Source of the DNA: Galactobacter valiniphilus
Lineage (GTDB): Bacteria > Actinomycetota > Actinomycetes > Actinomycetales > Micrococcaceae
Direction: 5' to 3'
Assembly (NCBI RefSeq): GCF_003575975.1
Contig: NZ_QQXK01000005.1
Span: forward strand, 1-64,000
DNA: 64,000 bases
Position numbers and translations under genes: made by a program. Below the pieces are notes generated by a model that made no database searches, was not told the DNA's origin, and saw only the letters and a list, made by a program, of their open reading frames with translations. Positions 55,855-64,000 of the stretch are shown one piece after another (position 1 is the stretch's first letter; each line of letters begins with the position of its first letter).

Positions 55855-57264
55855 GTGAATGACCTCTTCCATCAGGACGACGACGACGAGCCGGACTTCG
55901 CGCCGAGCTCGCTCTCGCGCGGGGCCTCCGGGGGCGCGCGCCCCCGCCCGCCGCTCGCGGTGCGCATGCGCCCGCGCAGCCTGGACGAGGTTGCCGGTCA
56001 GAAGCACCTGCTCAAGCCCGGCTCGCCGCTGCGCCAGCTGGCCGAGTCCGGCTCCGGCGGTCCGGCGGGGCTCAGCTCGGTCATCCTGTGGGGTCCTCCC
56101 GGCACCGGCAAGACCACCCTGGCGCACGTCATCGCGCGCGGGCCGCAGCGCCGCTTCGTGGAGCTCTCCGCCATCACCTCCGGCGTCAAGGACGTGCGCC
56201 GGGTCATGGATCAGGCCCTCGAGGACCGCGATCTGCGCGGCGTCACCACCGTGCTCTTCCTCGACGAGATCCATCGCTTCAATAGGGCCCAGCAGGACGC
56301 GCTCCTGCCCGGCGTGGAGAACGGCTGGGTCGTGCTCGTCGCAGCCACCACCGAGAACCCCAGCTTCTCCGTCGTGGCGCCCCTGCTCTCGCGCTCCCTC
56401 ATGCTGACCCTGCGCTCCCTGACCGAGGAGGACCTGCGCGAGCTGCTCGAGCGGGCGATCGCCGACGAACGCGGGCTCGGCGCCAGCGTGGTGCCGGGGG
56501 AGGGCGTGCTCGATCACCTCATCCAGCTCTCCGGCGGCGACGCCCGCAAGGCCCTCACGGGACTCGAGGCGGCGGCAGCCGTGGCGCTGGATCGCCGCGC
56601 CGCGGGGGAGGAGGATCCCGCCACCATCGAGGCGGAGGACGCCGAACGCGCCATGGACGTGGCGGTGCGCCGCTACGACCGCCAGGGCGATAACCACTAC
56701 GACACGGCCAGCGCCCTCATCAAGTCCATCCGCGGCTCGGACGTCGACGCGGCCCTGCACTACGCCGCCACCATGATGGAGGCGGGGGAGGATCCGCGCT
56801 TCCTCGCCAGGCGCCTGATCATCTCCGCCTCGGAGGACATCGGCATGGCCGATCCCACCGCGCTGCAGACGGCCGTCGCCGCGGCCCAGGCCGTGCAGCT
56901 CATCGGCATGCCGGAGGCCCGCATCATCCTGGGCCACGCCGTGGTGCACCTGGCCACCGCCCCCAAGTCCAACGCCGCCTACCTCGCGATCAACGAGGCC
57001 ATCGCCGATGTGCGCGGGGGCAAGGGCAAGGGCATCCCGGCGCACCTGCGCGACGCCCACTACAAGGGGGCCGAGCGGCTGGGTCACGGCAAGGGCTACC
57101 AGTACTCCCACGATGCCCCGCACGGTGTGGCCACCCAGCAGTACCCGCCGGACGACCTCGTGGGCGTCGACTACTACCGCCCCACCGAGAACGGCGCCGA
57201 GCGCGGGCTGCGCCAGCGTCTCGAGACGCTGAGGGACATCATCAGGGGCCGACGCCGCCGCTAG
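55855..57264 (+). CDS. rarA: Replication-associated recombination protein RarA (MgsA)
   Basis: 469 residues. Short acidic N-terminus, then AAA+ domain with Walker [10 protein letters not shown] at 80-88, Walker [11 protein letters not shown], and arginine-rich SLMLTLRSL. The C-terminal tetramerisation domain has [10 protein letters not shown] and [19 protein letters not shown]. Acts at stalled or gapped forks. GTG 55855 is fixed by the leaderless -10; a much longer frame upstream is not family-like. Confidence 0.94.
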   Translation: MNDLFHQDDDDEPDFAPSSLSRGASGGARPRPPLAVRMRPRSLDEVAGQKHLLKPGSPLRQLAESGSGGPAGLSSVILWGPPGTGKTTLAHVIARGPQRRFVELSAITSGVKDVRRVMDQALEDRDLRGVTTVLFLDEIHRFNRAQQDALLPGVENGWVVLVAATTENPSFSVVAPLLSRSLMLTLRSLTEEDLRELLERAIADERGLGASVVPGEGVLDHLIQLSGGDARKALTGLEAAAAVALDRRAAGEEDPATIEAEDAERAMDVAVRRYDRQGDNHYDTASALIKSIRGSDVDAALHYAATMMEAGEDPRFLARRLIISASEDIGMADPTALQTAVAAAQAVQLIGMPEARIILGHAVVHLATAPKSNAAYLAINEAIADVRGGKGKGIPAHLRDAHYKGAERLGHGKGYQYSHDAPHGVATQQYPPDDLVGVDYYRPTENGAERGLRQRLETLRDIIRGRRRR

Positions 57265-57315
57265 GGCGGGAGCGAGGGCGCGCCTGGGGCGCGGGCCCGC
57301 GCCCGGCGTGACGCA

Positions 57316-57332
57316 CGGCACCCCGGGTGCCG
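57316..57332 (+). terminator. Small hairpin after rarA
   Basis: CGGCACC (57316-57322) pairs with GGTGCCG (57326-57332), a 7-bp stem with a 3-nt loop, 51 nt past the rarA stop. Surrounded by other GC-rich self-complementary sequence. Confidence 0.45.
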
Positions 57333-57368
57333 GGGCGTCGTCGTGCATCGAGGCGGCGTCCTCGCTGG

Positions 57369-57501
57369 TAAGGTAGATCCTTGGCTGGCAAGCCGCGCCC
57401 TCGGGTGCGCGCTGCAGAACGGTGGGAAGCGAGCTCCCCCCTCTCTCCACTTGCGGAGGCCAGACCGCCTGAGAGCTCGCGGAACAGAGAAGGACACTAT
57501 C
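57369..57501 (+). promoter_or_regulatory. rpsD promoter and leader
   Basis: A -10-like TAAGGT is at 57369-57374, with about 120 nt of leader before rpsD. S4 represses its own operon by binding leader RNA in other bacteria. I cannot show the pseudoknot here, so this is only a place to look. Confidence 0.4.
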
Positions 57502-58125
57502 GTGGCCAGCAATCGCGCACGCAACACCGTGCGTCTGTCCCGTGCCCTTGGCATCGCCCTGACGCCGAAGGCTGAGAAGTACATGGAGCGCCGTCCGTAC
57601 GGTCCCGGCCAGCACGGCCGTGCCCGCAAGAAGCAGGACAGCGACTACGCAGTGCGTCTGCGCGAGAAGCAGCGTCTTCGCGCCCAGTACGGCATCCGCG
57701 AGGCCCAGATGACGATCATCTTCGAAGAGGCTCGTCGCACCAAGGGTCTGACCGGTGAGAACCTGATCGAGCTGCTCGAGATGCGTCTTGACGCCCTCGT
57801 GCTGCGCGCCGGCTTCGCCCGCACCATCCAGCAGGCCCGCCAGCTGGTCGTGCACCGTCACATCCTCGTTGACGGCATCCGCGTTGACCGCCCGTCCTTC
57901 CGCGTGAAGGAGGGTCAGCTGATCCACGTGCACCAGCGTAGCGAGACCATGGTCCCGTTCCAGCTGGCCGCCGCCGGTGCTCACCAGCAGGTGCTGCCGG
58001 CCGTCCCGGGCTACCTGGACGTCAAGATCGAGGCCCTGCAGGCCAAGCTGGTCCGTCGCCCCAAGCGCTCCGAGGTCCCCGTGACCTGCGAAGAGAACCT
58101 GGTCGTCGAGTACTACGCCCGCTGA
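57502..58125 (+). CDS. rpsD: Ribosomal protein S4
   Basis: 207 residues. N-terminal YGPGQHGRARKKQDSDYAVRLREKQRLR (only the core is diagnostic) lacks the zinc-binding cysteines, so this is the zinc-free form. The S4 RNA-binding domain (RLDALVLRAGFARTIQQARQLV) follows. Primary 16S rRNA binder, needed for 30S assembly and decoding accuracy. GTG 57502 with GAGAAGGA upstream. Stands alone, not in the alpha operon, as usual for actinobacteria. Confidence 0.97.
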   Translation: MASNRARNTVRLSRALGIALTPKAEKYMERRPYGPGQHGRARKKQDSDYAVRLREKQRLRAQYGIREAQMTIIFEEARRTKGLTGENLIELLEMRLDALVLRAGFARTIQQARQLVVHRHILVDGIRVDRPSFRVKEGQLIHVHQRSETMVPFQLAAAGAHQQVLPAVPGYLDVKIEALQAKLVRRPKRSEVPVTCEENLVVEYYAR

Positions 58126-58161
58126 TCCAGGCGCTCCCCGCGCCTCGCGCACGGGGAACAA

Positions 58162-58205
58162 GGACAAGCCCGTCACCGCATTTCTTTGCGGTGGCGGGCT
58201 TGTCC
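58162..58205 (+). terminator. Terminator of rpsD
   Basis: A 19-bp stem (58162-58180 with 58187-58205) with one T-G pair and a T-rich 6-nt loop, 37 nt after rpsD. Confidence 0.75.
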
Positions 58206-58304
58206 CGTCAGCGGGCCTCACCCTCCCGCGTTGACGGGGCGGTAAGGTGGACATGCGCTCCGGCATCGGCCGTGCGCTAGGTGACACATGAAGGAGCACA
58301 GCAC

Positions 58305-58676
58305 ATGAGTGGCGCCGACATCGCCGGCCTGATCGCCGCGGGAGTCTTCCTGATCCTCGTGGCCCTGCTTGCCGTGCCGATCATCAAGCTCGGTCGGGTC
58401 TTCGATGAGCTGCGCCGCGCCGTGCGCGAGGTCACCGACAACACCACGCCGATCCTCGGCGAGGTCTCCACGACGGTCGCCACGAGCCATCAGCAGCTCG
58501 AGCGCGTGGACGCCATCACCTCCAACGTGCAGGACGCCACGGCCAATATCACGGCCCTCTCGTCTCTCACGGCCGCGATCGTGGGCAAGCCGCTCATCAA
58601 GATCGCCTCCTTCAGCTCCGGCGTGCGCGCCGCCCTGTCCACGACCCGCCGCGGATCCGGACGCCGCGCCCGCTGA
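58305..58676 (+). CDS. DUF948 membrane protein
   Basis: 123 residues. A single N-terminal membrane helix (about 5-25) is followed by a helical heptad region (VFDELRRAVREVTDNTTPILGEV, typical of the family) and a basic C-terminus. ATG 58305 has AAGGAG 9 nt upstream. In actinobacteria it regularly precedes alaS. Function unknown. Confidence 0.88.
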   Translation: MSGADIAGLIAAGVFLILVALLAVPIIKLGRVFDELRRAVREVTDNTTPILGEVSTTVATSHQQLERVDAITSNVQDATANITALSSLTAAIVGKPLIKIASFSSGVRAALSTTRRGSGRRAR

Positions 58677-58766
58677 TCCTCGGCTCCGCCCCCGCGCACT
58701 GCGGGCGAGCGGAGCGCTGATCGGTGCGCGAGCGCCCCTTCCAACCCACACGAAAGAAGCGAACAC

Positions 58767-59018
58767 GTGAAGAAACTGTTCTGGGTTGCCCTCGGCGTGG
58801 GCATCGGCGTGTTGGCCGCCCGCCAGCTCTCCAAGGCCCGCACCAGCGGCGGGCCCCTGGCCCTCGCCGACGCTGGGCTCGACCGCGTGAGCGGTTGGGT
58901 CGAGACCGCCGGCGCCGCCTTCAAGGACGGCATGGCCACGCGCGAGGCCGAACTGCGCGCGGCCCTCGGCATCGACGAGGCGCCCCGCGGCCGTCACGCC
59001 GACGGCACCGTCCGCTAA
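58767..59018 (+). CDS. Small membrane-anchored protein upstream of alaS (DUF6167-like)
   Basis: 83 residues. An N-terminal hydrophobic helix (LFWVALGVGIGVLAARQL) is followed by an amphipathic helix and an acidic-basic tail. GTG 58767 with AAAGAAG upstream. The position between a DUF948 gene and alaS is conserved in actinobacteria, where such proteins are annotated DUF6167. No known activity. Confidence 0.8.
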   Translation: MKKLFWVALGVGIGVLAARQLSKARTSGGPLALADAGLDRVSGWVETAGAAFKDGMATREAELRAALGIDEAPRGRHADGTVR

Positions 59019-59069
59019 AGACTTATCCCTTTCCCCACCGCTTCGCTCAAGCAGGAGACACACAGCAGC

Positions 59070-61763
59070 ATGAAATCCCAGGACATCGCCCAGCGATGGA
59101 TCAGCTTCTTTGAGGCCCGCGGCCACACGGCCGTGCCCAGCGCCTCCCTGGTCTCATCCGATCCCTCGCTGCTCTTCACCGTTGCGGGCATGGTTCCCTT
59201 CATCCCCTACCTGACCGCCGTGGAGCCCGCGCCATACCCGCGCGCCACGAGCGTGCAGAAGTGCATCCGCACCGCCGACATCGAGGAGGTCGGCCAGACC
59301 GCGCGTCACGGCACCTTCTTCCAGATGGCCGGCAACTTCTCCTTCGGCGACTACTTCAAGGAAGGCGCCATCACGTTCGCGTGGGAGCTGCTGACCACCC
59401 CGCAGGATCAGGGCGGCTTCGGCCTGGACCCCGAGCGCCTCTGGGTCACCGTCTACGAGGACGGCGACGAGAAGGACGAGGAGGCTCGCCGCATCTGGGA
59501 GGACAAGATCGGGGTCCCCACGGAGCGCGTGGTCGGCACGGGCAAGGCAGACAACTACTGGAACACCGGCCAGCCGGGCCCCGGCGGCCCCTGCTCGGAG
59601 ATCTACTACGACCGCGGCGCCGCCTACGGCCTCGAGGGCGGCCCGGCCGTCGACGAGACGCGCTACATCGAGATCTGGAACCTCGTGTTCATGCAGTACC
59701 AGCTCTCCGCCGTGCGCTCCAAGACCGACTTCGACGTCGCCGGCGAGCTGCCCCAGCGCAACATCGACACCGGCCTGGGCCTCGAGCGCCTCGCCATGAT
59801 CCTGCAGGGCGTGGAGAACATCTACGAGACGGACCAGGTCCGTCCCGTCCTTGACCGCGCCGCCGAGATGGCCGGCAAGGCCTACACCGGCACGGAGGAT
59901 CCCGCGGATCCGCACCACGCCGACGATGTGCGCCTGCGCGTCGTGGGCGACCACATCCGCAGCTCGCTCATGCTGATCTCCGACGGGGTCACCCCGTCCA
60001 ACGAGGGCCGCGGCTACGTGCTGCGCCGCCTCATCCGCCGCGCCGTGCGCGCCATGCGCCTCCTGGGCGTCGAGGAGCCAGTGCTCCCCGTGCTGCTGCC
60101 CGTCTCGCGCGACGCCATGAAGGGCGTCTATCCCGTCGTCGAGACCGACTTCGAGCGCATCGCCCGCGTGGCCTACGCCGAGGAGCGCTCCTTCCTGCGC
60201 ACCATCGCCTCCGGCACCGCGCGCCTCGAGGAGGCCCTCGAGGGCGCCAAAGCCGCCGGCACACCGCTCTCCGGCGCCGACGCGTTCTCGCTGCACGACA
60301 CCTACGGCTTCCCGATCGACCTCACGCTGGAGATCGCGGGCGAGGCCGGCCTGGCCGTGGACCGCGAGCAGTTCACCGCCCTCATGGAGGAGCAGCGCCA
60401 GCGCGCCAAGAAGGACGCGAAGGCCAAGAAGACCGGCCACGCCGATCTCACGGTCTACCGCGAGCTCCACGAGGCGGGGGACACCCACTTCACCGGTTAC
60501 GACGAGCTCAGCACCGAGTCGGCCGTGCGCGGCCTCCTGGTGGGCGGCTCCCGCGTCCAGGTCGCCGAGCAGGGCCAGGAGATCGAGCTCGTCCTCGACG
60601 CCACGCCGTTCTACGCCGAAGCCGGCGGCCAGGCCGCCGACACCGGCCTGATCACGGGCGACGGCTTCGTCGTCGAGGTGACCGATGTGCAGGCGCCCAT
60701 GCGCGGCCTCTCCGTCCACCGCGCCATCGTGCGCGAGGGCGAGCTGCCCGCCAACGCCACGGTGCTTGCAAGCGTCGACGCCGCCCGCCGTCACGCCGGC
60801 GAGGAGGCGCACACCGCGACCCACCTCGTCCACGCGGCGCTGCACCAGGTCCTCGGCCCCGAGGCCCTGCAGTCCGGCTCCTTCAACAAGGCCGGCTACC
60901 TGCGCTTCGACTTCACGTGGGCCGACGCCATGAGCGCCGCCGCTCGCTCCGAAGTCGAGGCCGTGGTCAACCACGCGATCAACCGCGACTTCGATGTGCT
61001 CACGCGCGTCATGAAGAAGGACGAGGCCAAGGCCCTCGGCGCCACGAGCCTCTTCGGCGAGAAGTACGGCGACACCGTGCGCGTCGTGGAGATCGACGGC
61101 GCGTGGTCGCGCGAGTTCTGCGGCGGCACCCACGTGGGCCGCACGGCCAACATCGGCTCGCTCACCCTGCTGGGCGAGGCCTCCGTCGGCTCCGGCAACC
61201 GCCGCGTCGAGGCGCTCGTTGGCCTCGAGGCCTTCCGCCACAACGCCGCCGAGCGCGCCCTCGTCAACGACCTGACCGAGATGTTCCGCGTGCCCTCGGG
61301 CGAGCTGCGCGAGCGCATCACCTCCACCGTCGCCAAGCTGCGCGCCGCCGAGAAGGAGGTGGAGCGCCTGCGCCACGAGAAGCTGCAGGCCGCCTCCGCC
61401 GCCCTCGTGGCCGCCGCGACCGACGTGGCGGGCGTGCGCCTCGTGACCCACGACGCTGGCGAGGTCGCCAGCGCCGACGATCTGCGCGCGCTGGCCCTGC
61501 CGGCCCGCGATCGCCTCGGCGCCGACGCCTCCACCGTGGCCGTGACGGGTGTGGTCTCGGGCAAGCCCGTGCTGCTCGTGGCGACCAACCAGGCCGCCCG
61601 CGACGCCGGTGTCAAGGCTGGTGCGCTCGTGCGTGCCGGCGCCAAGGTGCTCGGCGGTGGCGGCGGCGGCAAGGACGACGTCGCCCAGGGTGGCGGCCAG
61701 GACGCCGCGCAGATCCCGGCGGCCCTCGCCGAGGTCGCCCGACTCGTGGCGCAGCGTGGCTGA
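59070..61763 (+). CDS. alaS: Alanyl-tRNA synthetase
   Basis: 897 residues. Class II catalytic domain (RWISFFEARGHTAVPSASL start, GNFSFGDYFKEGAI), tRNA recognition domain, editing domain with zinc site HTATH and CGGTH, and a C-terminal DHHA1 domain with GGGGGGKDDVAQGGG. ATG 59070 with GCAGGAGA upstream. Overlaps ruvX by 8 nt. Confidence 0.97.
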   Translation: MKSQDIAQRWISFFEARGHTAVPSASLVSSDPSLLFTVAGMVPFIPYLTAVEPAPYPRATSVQKCIRTADIEEVGQTARHGTFFQMAGNFSFGDYFKEGAITFAWELLTTPQDQGGFGLDPERLWVTVYEDGDEKDEEARRIWEDKIGVPTERVVGTGKADNYWNTGQPGPGGPCSEIYYDRGAAYGLEGGPAVDETRYIEIWNLVFMQYQLSAVRSKTDFDVAGELPQRNIDTGLGLERLAMILQGVENIYETDQVRPVLDRAAEMAGKAYTGTEDPADPHHADDVRLRVVGDHIRSSLMLISDGVTPSNEGRGYVLRRLIRRAVRAMRLLGVEEPVLPVLLPVSRDAMKGVYPVVETDFERIARVAYAEERSFLRTIASGTARLEEALEGAKAAGTPLSGADAFSLHDTYGFPIDLTLEIAGEAGLAVDREQFTALMEEQRQRAKKDAKAKKTGHADLTVYRELHEAGDTHFTGYDELSTESAVRGLLVGGSRVQVAEQGQEIELVLDATPFYAEAGGQAADTGLITGDGFVVEVTDVQAPMRGLSVHRAIVREGELPANATVLASVDAARRHAGEEAHTATHLVHAALHQVLGPEALQSGSFNKAGYLRFDFTWADAMSAAARSEVEAVVNHAINRDFDVLTRVMKKDEAKALGATSLFGEKYGDTVRVVEIDGAWSREFCGGTHVGRTANIGSLTLLGEASVGSGNRRVEALVGLEAFRHNAAERALVNDLTEMFRVPSGELRERITSTVAKLRAAEKEVERLRHEKLQAASAALVAAATDVAGVRLVTHDAGEVASADDLRALALPARDRLGADASTVAVTGVVSGKPVLLVATNQAARDAGVKAGALVRAGAKVLGGGGGGKDDVAQGGGQDAAQIPAALAEVARLVAQRG

Positions 61764-62286
61764 GACCGTTTCTGACGCTTCGCGGGGCGGGGACGGCGCG
61801 GACAACGCGCCGACCCTGCCCCGCGGTGTGCGCCTGGGCGTCGACGTGGGCAAGGCCCGCGTCGGCCTCGCTCAGGCCGACCCGGACGGCCTCTTGGCCA
61901 CGCCGGTGCGCACCCTGCGTCGCGACCCGAAAAAGAACAGCGATCAGCGCCTGCTCGTGGAGCACGCCCTCTCGGTGGGGGCGGTGACCGTCTACGTGGG
62001 CCTGCCCCGCAATCTGAGCGGCGGGCACACCCCGTCCACGCAGGACGCCCTCGACTACTCCGGCGACCTCGCCGAGGCGCTCGCGGCCGCTGGCTCCGAG
62101 GCCCAGGTCCGCATGATCGACGAACGCCTCAGCACCGTATCGGCGCAGCGACAGCTGCACGAGAATGGGCTGAACGTGAAGAACTCGCGCTCCGTGATTG
62201 ATCAGGCCGCCGCCGTGGCGATCCTGCAACAGGCGCTCGACATGCAGAAATCCCTCGGCCGTCCCGCCGGACAGCCGCTCGCCTGA
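61756..62286 (+). CDS. ruvX: RuvX/YqgF, RNase H-fold pre-16S rRNA nuclease
   Basis: 176 residues from GTG 61756, overlapping the end of alaS. The RNase H-like acidic residues are in LGVDVGKARVGLA (first Asp), VGLPRNLSG, MIDERLSTVSA (Glu) and VIDQAAAVAIL (Asp). The family processes the 5' end of 16S rRNA. An N-terminal extension of about 26 Gly/Asp-rich residues may mean a later start. Followed by mltG and aroE as in most actinobacteria. Confidence 0.93.
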   Translation: MAETVSDASRGGDGADNAPTLPRGVRLGVDVGKARVGLAQADPDGLLATPVRTLRRDPKKNSDQRLLVEHALSVGAVTVYVGLPRNLSGGHTPSTQDALDYSGDLAEALAAAGSEAQVRMIDERLSTVSAQRQLHENGLNVKNSRSVIDQAAAVAILQQALDMQKSLGRPAGQPLA

Positions 62287-62340
62287 TCGTTGCCCCCCCG
62301 GCGCCCCGCAAGGGTCGCCTCGATCCGTGAAGGACATCGC

Positions 62341-63867
62341 TTGAGCACCACGGAACCCGGGGATCTCACCCCGCCGCAGAGCCCCGCGCCGCGCCGTCGA
62401 CGCCGTCGCCACACCCCCGCGCGCCGCTTTTCGGGCGTGGGTCGGCACGGAGCCGGCGACACCGCCGCGGTCGAGGAGGCTCTAGCGCTGGCCGAGGAGG
62501 CGGTGCTTCCCACCCCGGTTCCCGTGGCAGCTCCCGTTGACGAGTTTGATACCCACGACGCCACCGAGCTGGTCTCGTGGCACGCGGTCGACGCGCCGGA
62601 AGGCGCCGAGACGGCCGGCGGCTGGGCCCCCGAGACCAGGCCGGCTTCCGAGGACGACGGCGCCTGGTTGGCCGCCGCCGAGGAGGAGGCCGGCGCCGCC
62701 GAGCATCACGGCGGCAGCTTCGAGGACGGGCTCTCCCGTTTCGGGGCGGTTCCCGCCGGTTACCTGCCGGCGGAGCACTTCTACCCGGACGAGGAGGTGG
62801 ACTACAGCGACCGCAAGCGGCGCCGTCGCCGCCGCGGCATCACCCTCGCCGCGATCGTGCTCGTCTTCCTGCTCGCGGTGGGCGGCGGTGGCTATTGGCT
62901 GCTCAAGCAGCTGACCGCGCCGCCGGCCGATTACGCCGGCCCGGGCAGCGGCAATGTCTCCTTCACCGTCCAGAGCGGCTGGGGCGCCAAGCAGATCGGC
63001 AAGCATCTCGTGGATGCCGGGGTGGTCAAGAGCACCGGGGCGTTCGACGCCGCCGTCGCCGCCAACACGGCAGCAACCTTCCACCCGGGGGACTTCCAGC
63101 TCAAGCGCGAGATGACGGCAGCCGATGCCCTCGAGGCCCTCACCGGCAAGGCAGACGCCGTCACCTACTTCGCGCTCGATCCCAACGTCCGTCTCAACGC
63201 CGCGCTGACGGCGATCTCCGAGGGCACGGGGCTGAGCCTCGACGAGCTCAAGGCGGCCGCCGCCAAGCCGAGCGCCTTCGGGCTGCCCGAGAGCGCCACG
63301 AACCTGGAGGGCTGGCTGCATCCGGGGGAGTACCGCTTCCCGCGCGACGCCGATGCGCAGACGGTGCTCCAGGGACTCGTCGACGCCACGAAGGCCACCC
63401 TCGAGAAGCAGGGCATCACGGATCCGGCGCAGCAGCAGCGCACGCTCACGATCGCCTCGATCCTCATGGCAGAGGCCCTCAAGGGCGACTACGCCAAGGT
63501 GGCCGGCGTTATCGAGAACCGTCTGGCCGCGGACAACAAGGAGACGTACGGTCTGCTGCAGTCGGACGCGACCGTCATCTACGGGTTGGATCGCTACTCG
63601 CTGCTCGTGACCAAGGCGGAGCAGCAGGACAAGTCCAACCCCTTCAACACCTACGTCCACAAGGGACTGCCGCCCACCCCGATCGGTTCGCCGAACGACG
63701 CGGCCATCGAGGCCGCGGCGCATCCGCAGGCCTCCGATGACTACTACTGGGTCACGGTGAACCTGGACACGGGCGAGACGCTCTTCGCGAAGACCCACAA
63801 CGAGCACCTCGCCAACGTGGACAAGTACCGCCAGTGGTGCCAGGCGAACGAGGGTCGTTGCAAGTGA
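62341..63867 (+). CDS. mltG: Endolytic transglycosylase MltG
   Basis: 508 residues. A long cytoplasmic N-terminus (about 175 residues, acidic and Ala-rich, ending in a KRRRRRRG stop-transfer) precedes one membrane helix (about 178-200), a LysM-like subdomain, and the YceG catalytic domain with IASILMAEAL, where the Glu aligns with the conserved catalytic one, and SDATVIYG. Cuts nascent glycan strands at the membrane. TTG 62341 chosen because AAGGA lies 7 nt upstream. GTG of aroE overlaps the stop. Confidence 0.94.
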   Translation: MSTTEPGDLTPPQSPAPRRRRRRHTPARRFSGVGRHGAGDTAAVEEALALAEEAVLPTPVPVAAPVDEFDTHDATELVSWHAVDAPEGAETAGGWAPETRPASEDDGAWLAAAEEEAGAAEHHGGSFEDGLSRFGAVPAGYLPAEHFYPDEEVDYSDRKRRRRRRGITLAAIVLVFLLAVGGGGYWLLKQLTAPPADYAGPGSGNVSFTVQSGWGAKQIGKHLVDAGVVKSTGAFDAAVAANTAATFHPGDFQLKREMTAADALEALTGKADAVTYFALDPNVRLNAALTAISEGTGLSLDELKAAAAKPSAFGLPESATNLEGWLHPGEYRFPRDADAQTVLQGLVDATKATLEKQGITDPAQQQRTLTIASILMAEALKGDYAKVAGVIENRLAADNKETYGLLQSDATVIYGLDRYSLLVTKAEQQDKSNPFNTYVHKGLPPTPIGSPNDAAIEAAAHPQASDDYYWVTVNLDTGETLFAKTHNEHLANVDKYRQWCQANEGRCK

Positions 63868-64000
63868 GCCCAGCGCAGCTGCGCGCCGCCGTCGCCGGGC
63901 AGCCCATTTCGCACTCGCGCTCGCCCCTGTTGCACTCGACGGCGTACGCCCTCTTGGGCGCGCCGATCGATTACGGCCGGATCGAGGCCGGGGCGGAGGC
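63864..64000 (+). CDS. aroE: Shikimate dehydrogenase, 5' part only
   Basis: About 45 codons before the window ends. GQPISHSRSPLLH is the shikimate-binding motif of AroE (GxPIxHSxSPxxH), followed by the helix-loop AYALLGAPIDYGRIE. NADPH-dependent reduction of 3-dehydroshikimate in aromatic amino-acid synthesis. GTG 63864 overlaps the mltG stop as GTGA. Confidence 0.93.
   Translation, partial: MSPAQLRAAVAGQPISHSRSPLLHSTAYALLGAPIDYGRIEAGAE

Noticed and set aside
59154-61853. An 899-codon open frame antisense to alaS
   Set aside because: Same GC-skew artefact; alaS catalytic and editing motifs are intact on the plus strand.

Overview
The window is high-GC (roughly 70%) actinobacterial chromosome. 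The best guess is a member of the Micrococcaceae (Arthrobacter/Micrococcus relatives). Reasons: GTG, TTG and leaderless starts are common; a mycothiol-dependent formaldehyde dehydrogenase is present; class Ib nrdHIEF, pdxS-pdxT, yebC-ruvCAB-yajC-secDF-rel and rpsD-DUF948-alaS-ruvX-mltG-aroE occur in the order known from that group. No rRNA, tRNA, CRISPR array or prophage was found. Most of the window is housekeeping core genome; the accessory signals are small and scattered.

Region by region. 1-1609: the end of an insertion sequence has cut off the 3' end of a pyruvate:quinone oxidase gene (poxB). 1610-6644: a long regulatory region with DnaA-box-like sites and two NrdR boxes 32 bp apart drives nrdHI-nrdE-nrdF, followed by a small membrane protein. 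6756-9220: a translationally coupled pair, a Dcu-family dicarboxylate carrier and an N-formylglutamate amidohydrolase. 9377-15983: a thioesterase-like protein, a large secreted PGRP-type amidase, a uridine-kinase-like protein, a lipoate-ligase-like protein, and the mycothiol formaldehyde pair mscR plus an MBL hydrolase. 16127-24410: SRAP DNA-crosslink sensor, a metallophosphoesterase, an orphan lower-GC membrane protein, an S9 peptidase, a VOC protein, ZapE and a Nudix-GNAT fusion. 23964-28588: a perfect LexA box in front of DUF6504 and the translesion polymerase dnaE2, without imuA'/imuB between them. 28675-32608: a lipoprotein, an SRPBCC protein, PhzF and a P1B-type metal ATPase. 32845-37936: thrS, a HIT protein and phosphatidylinositol-phosphate synthase, then the PLP synthase pair. 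38024-49281: M3 peptidase, yebC, ruvC, ruvAB, yajC-secD-secF and rel. 49266-57264: an unknown protein, a DUF349 protein, hisS, aspS, dtd and rarA. 57502-64000: rpsD, DUF948, a small membrane protein, alaS, ruvX, mltG and the start of aroE.

How it fits together: the window groups deoxynucleotide supply, DNA repair and recombination (SRAP, DnaE2, RuvABC, RarA), translation (three class II tRNA synthetases plus AlaRS, Dtd, S4) and secretion (YajC-SecDF). SOS control is visible twice: a perfect site at dnaE2 and a degenerate one at ruvAB. Several genes (lplA-like, VOC, lipoprotein, rarA and a possible small reading frame ahead of yajC) show a -10 hexamer exactly 7 nt before the start codon, which implies leaderless mRNAs. 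Nearly every convergent gene pair is separated by a long, perfect GC-rich hairpin without a T-tract. I saw no large undescribed system. The most promising leads are the formylglutamate/dicarboxylate operon, the orphan gene at 17797-18582, the reduced DUF6504-dnaE2 mutasome, the DnaA/NrdR-type control region of nrdHIEF, and the leaderless small frame overlapping yajC.
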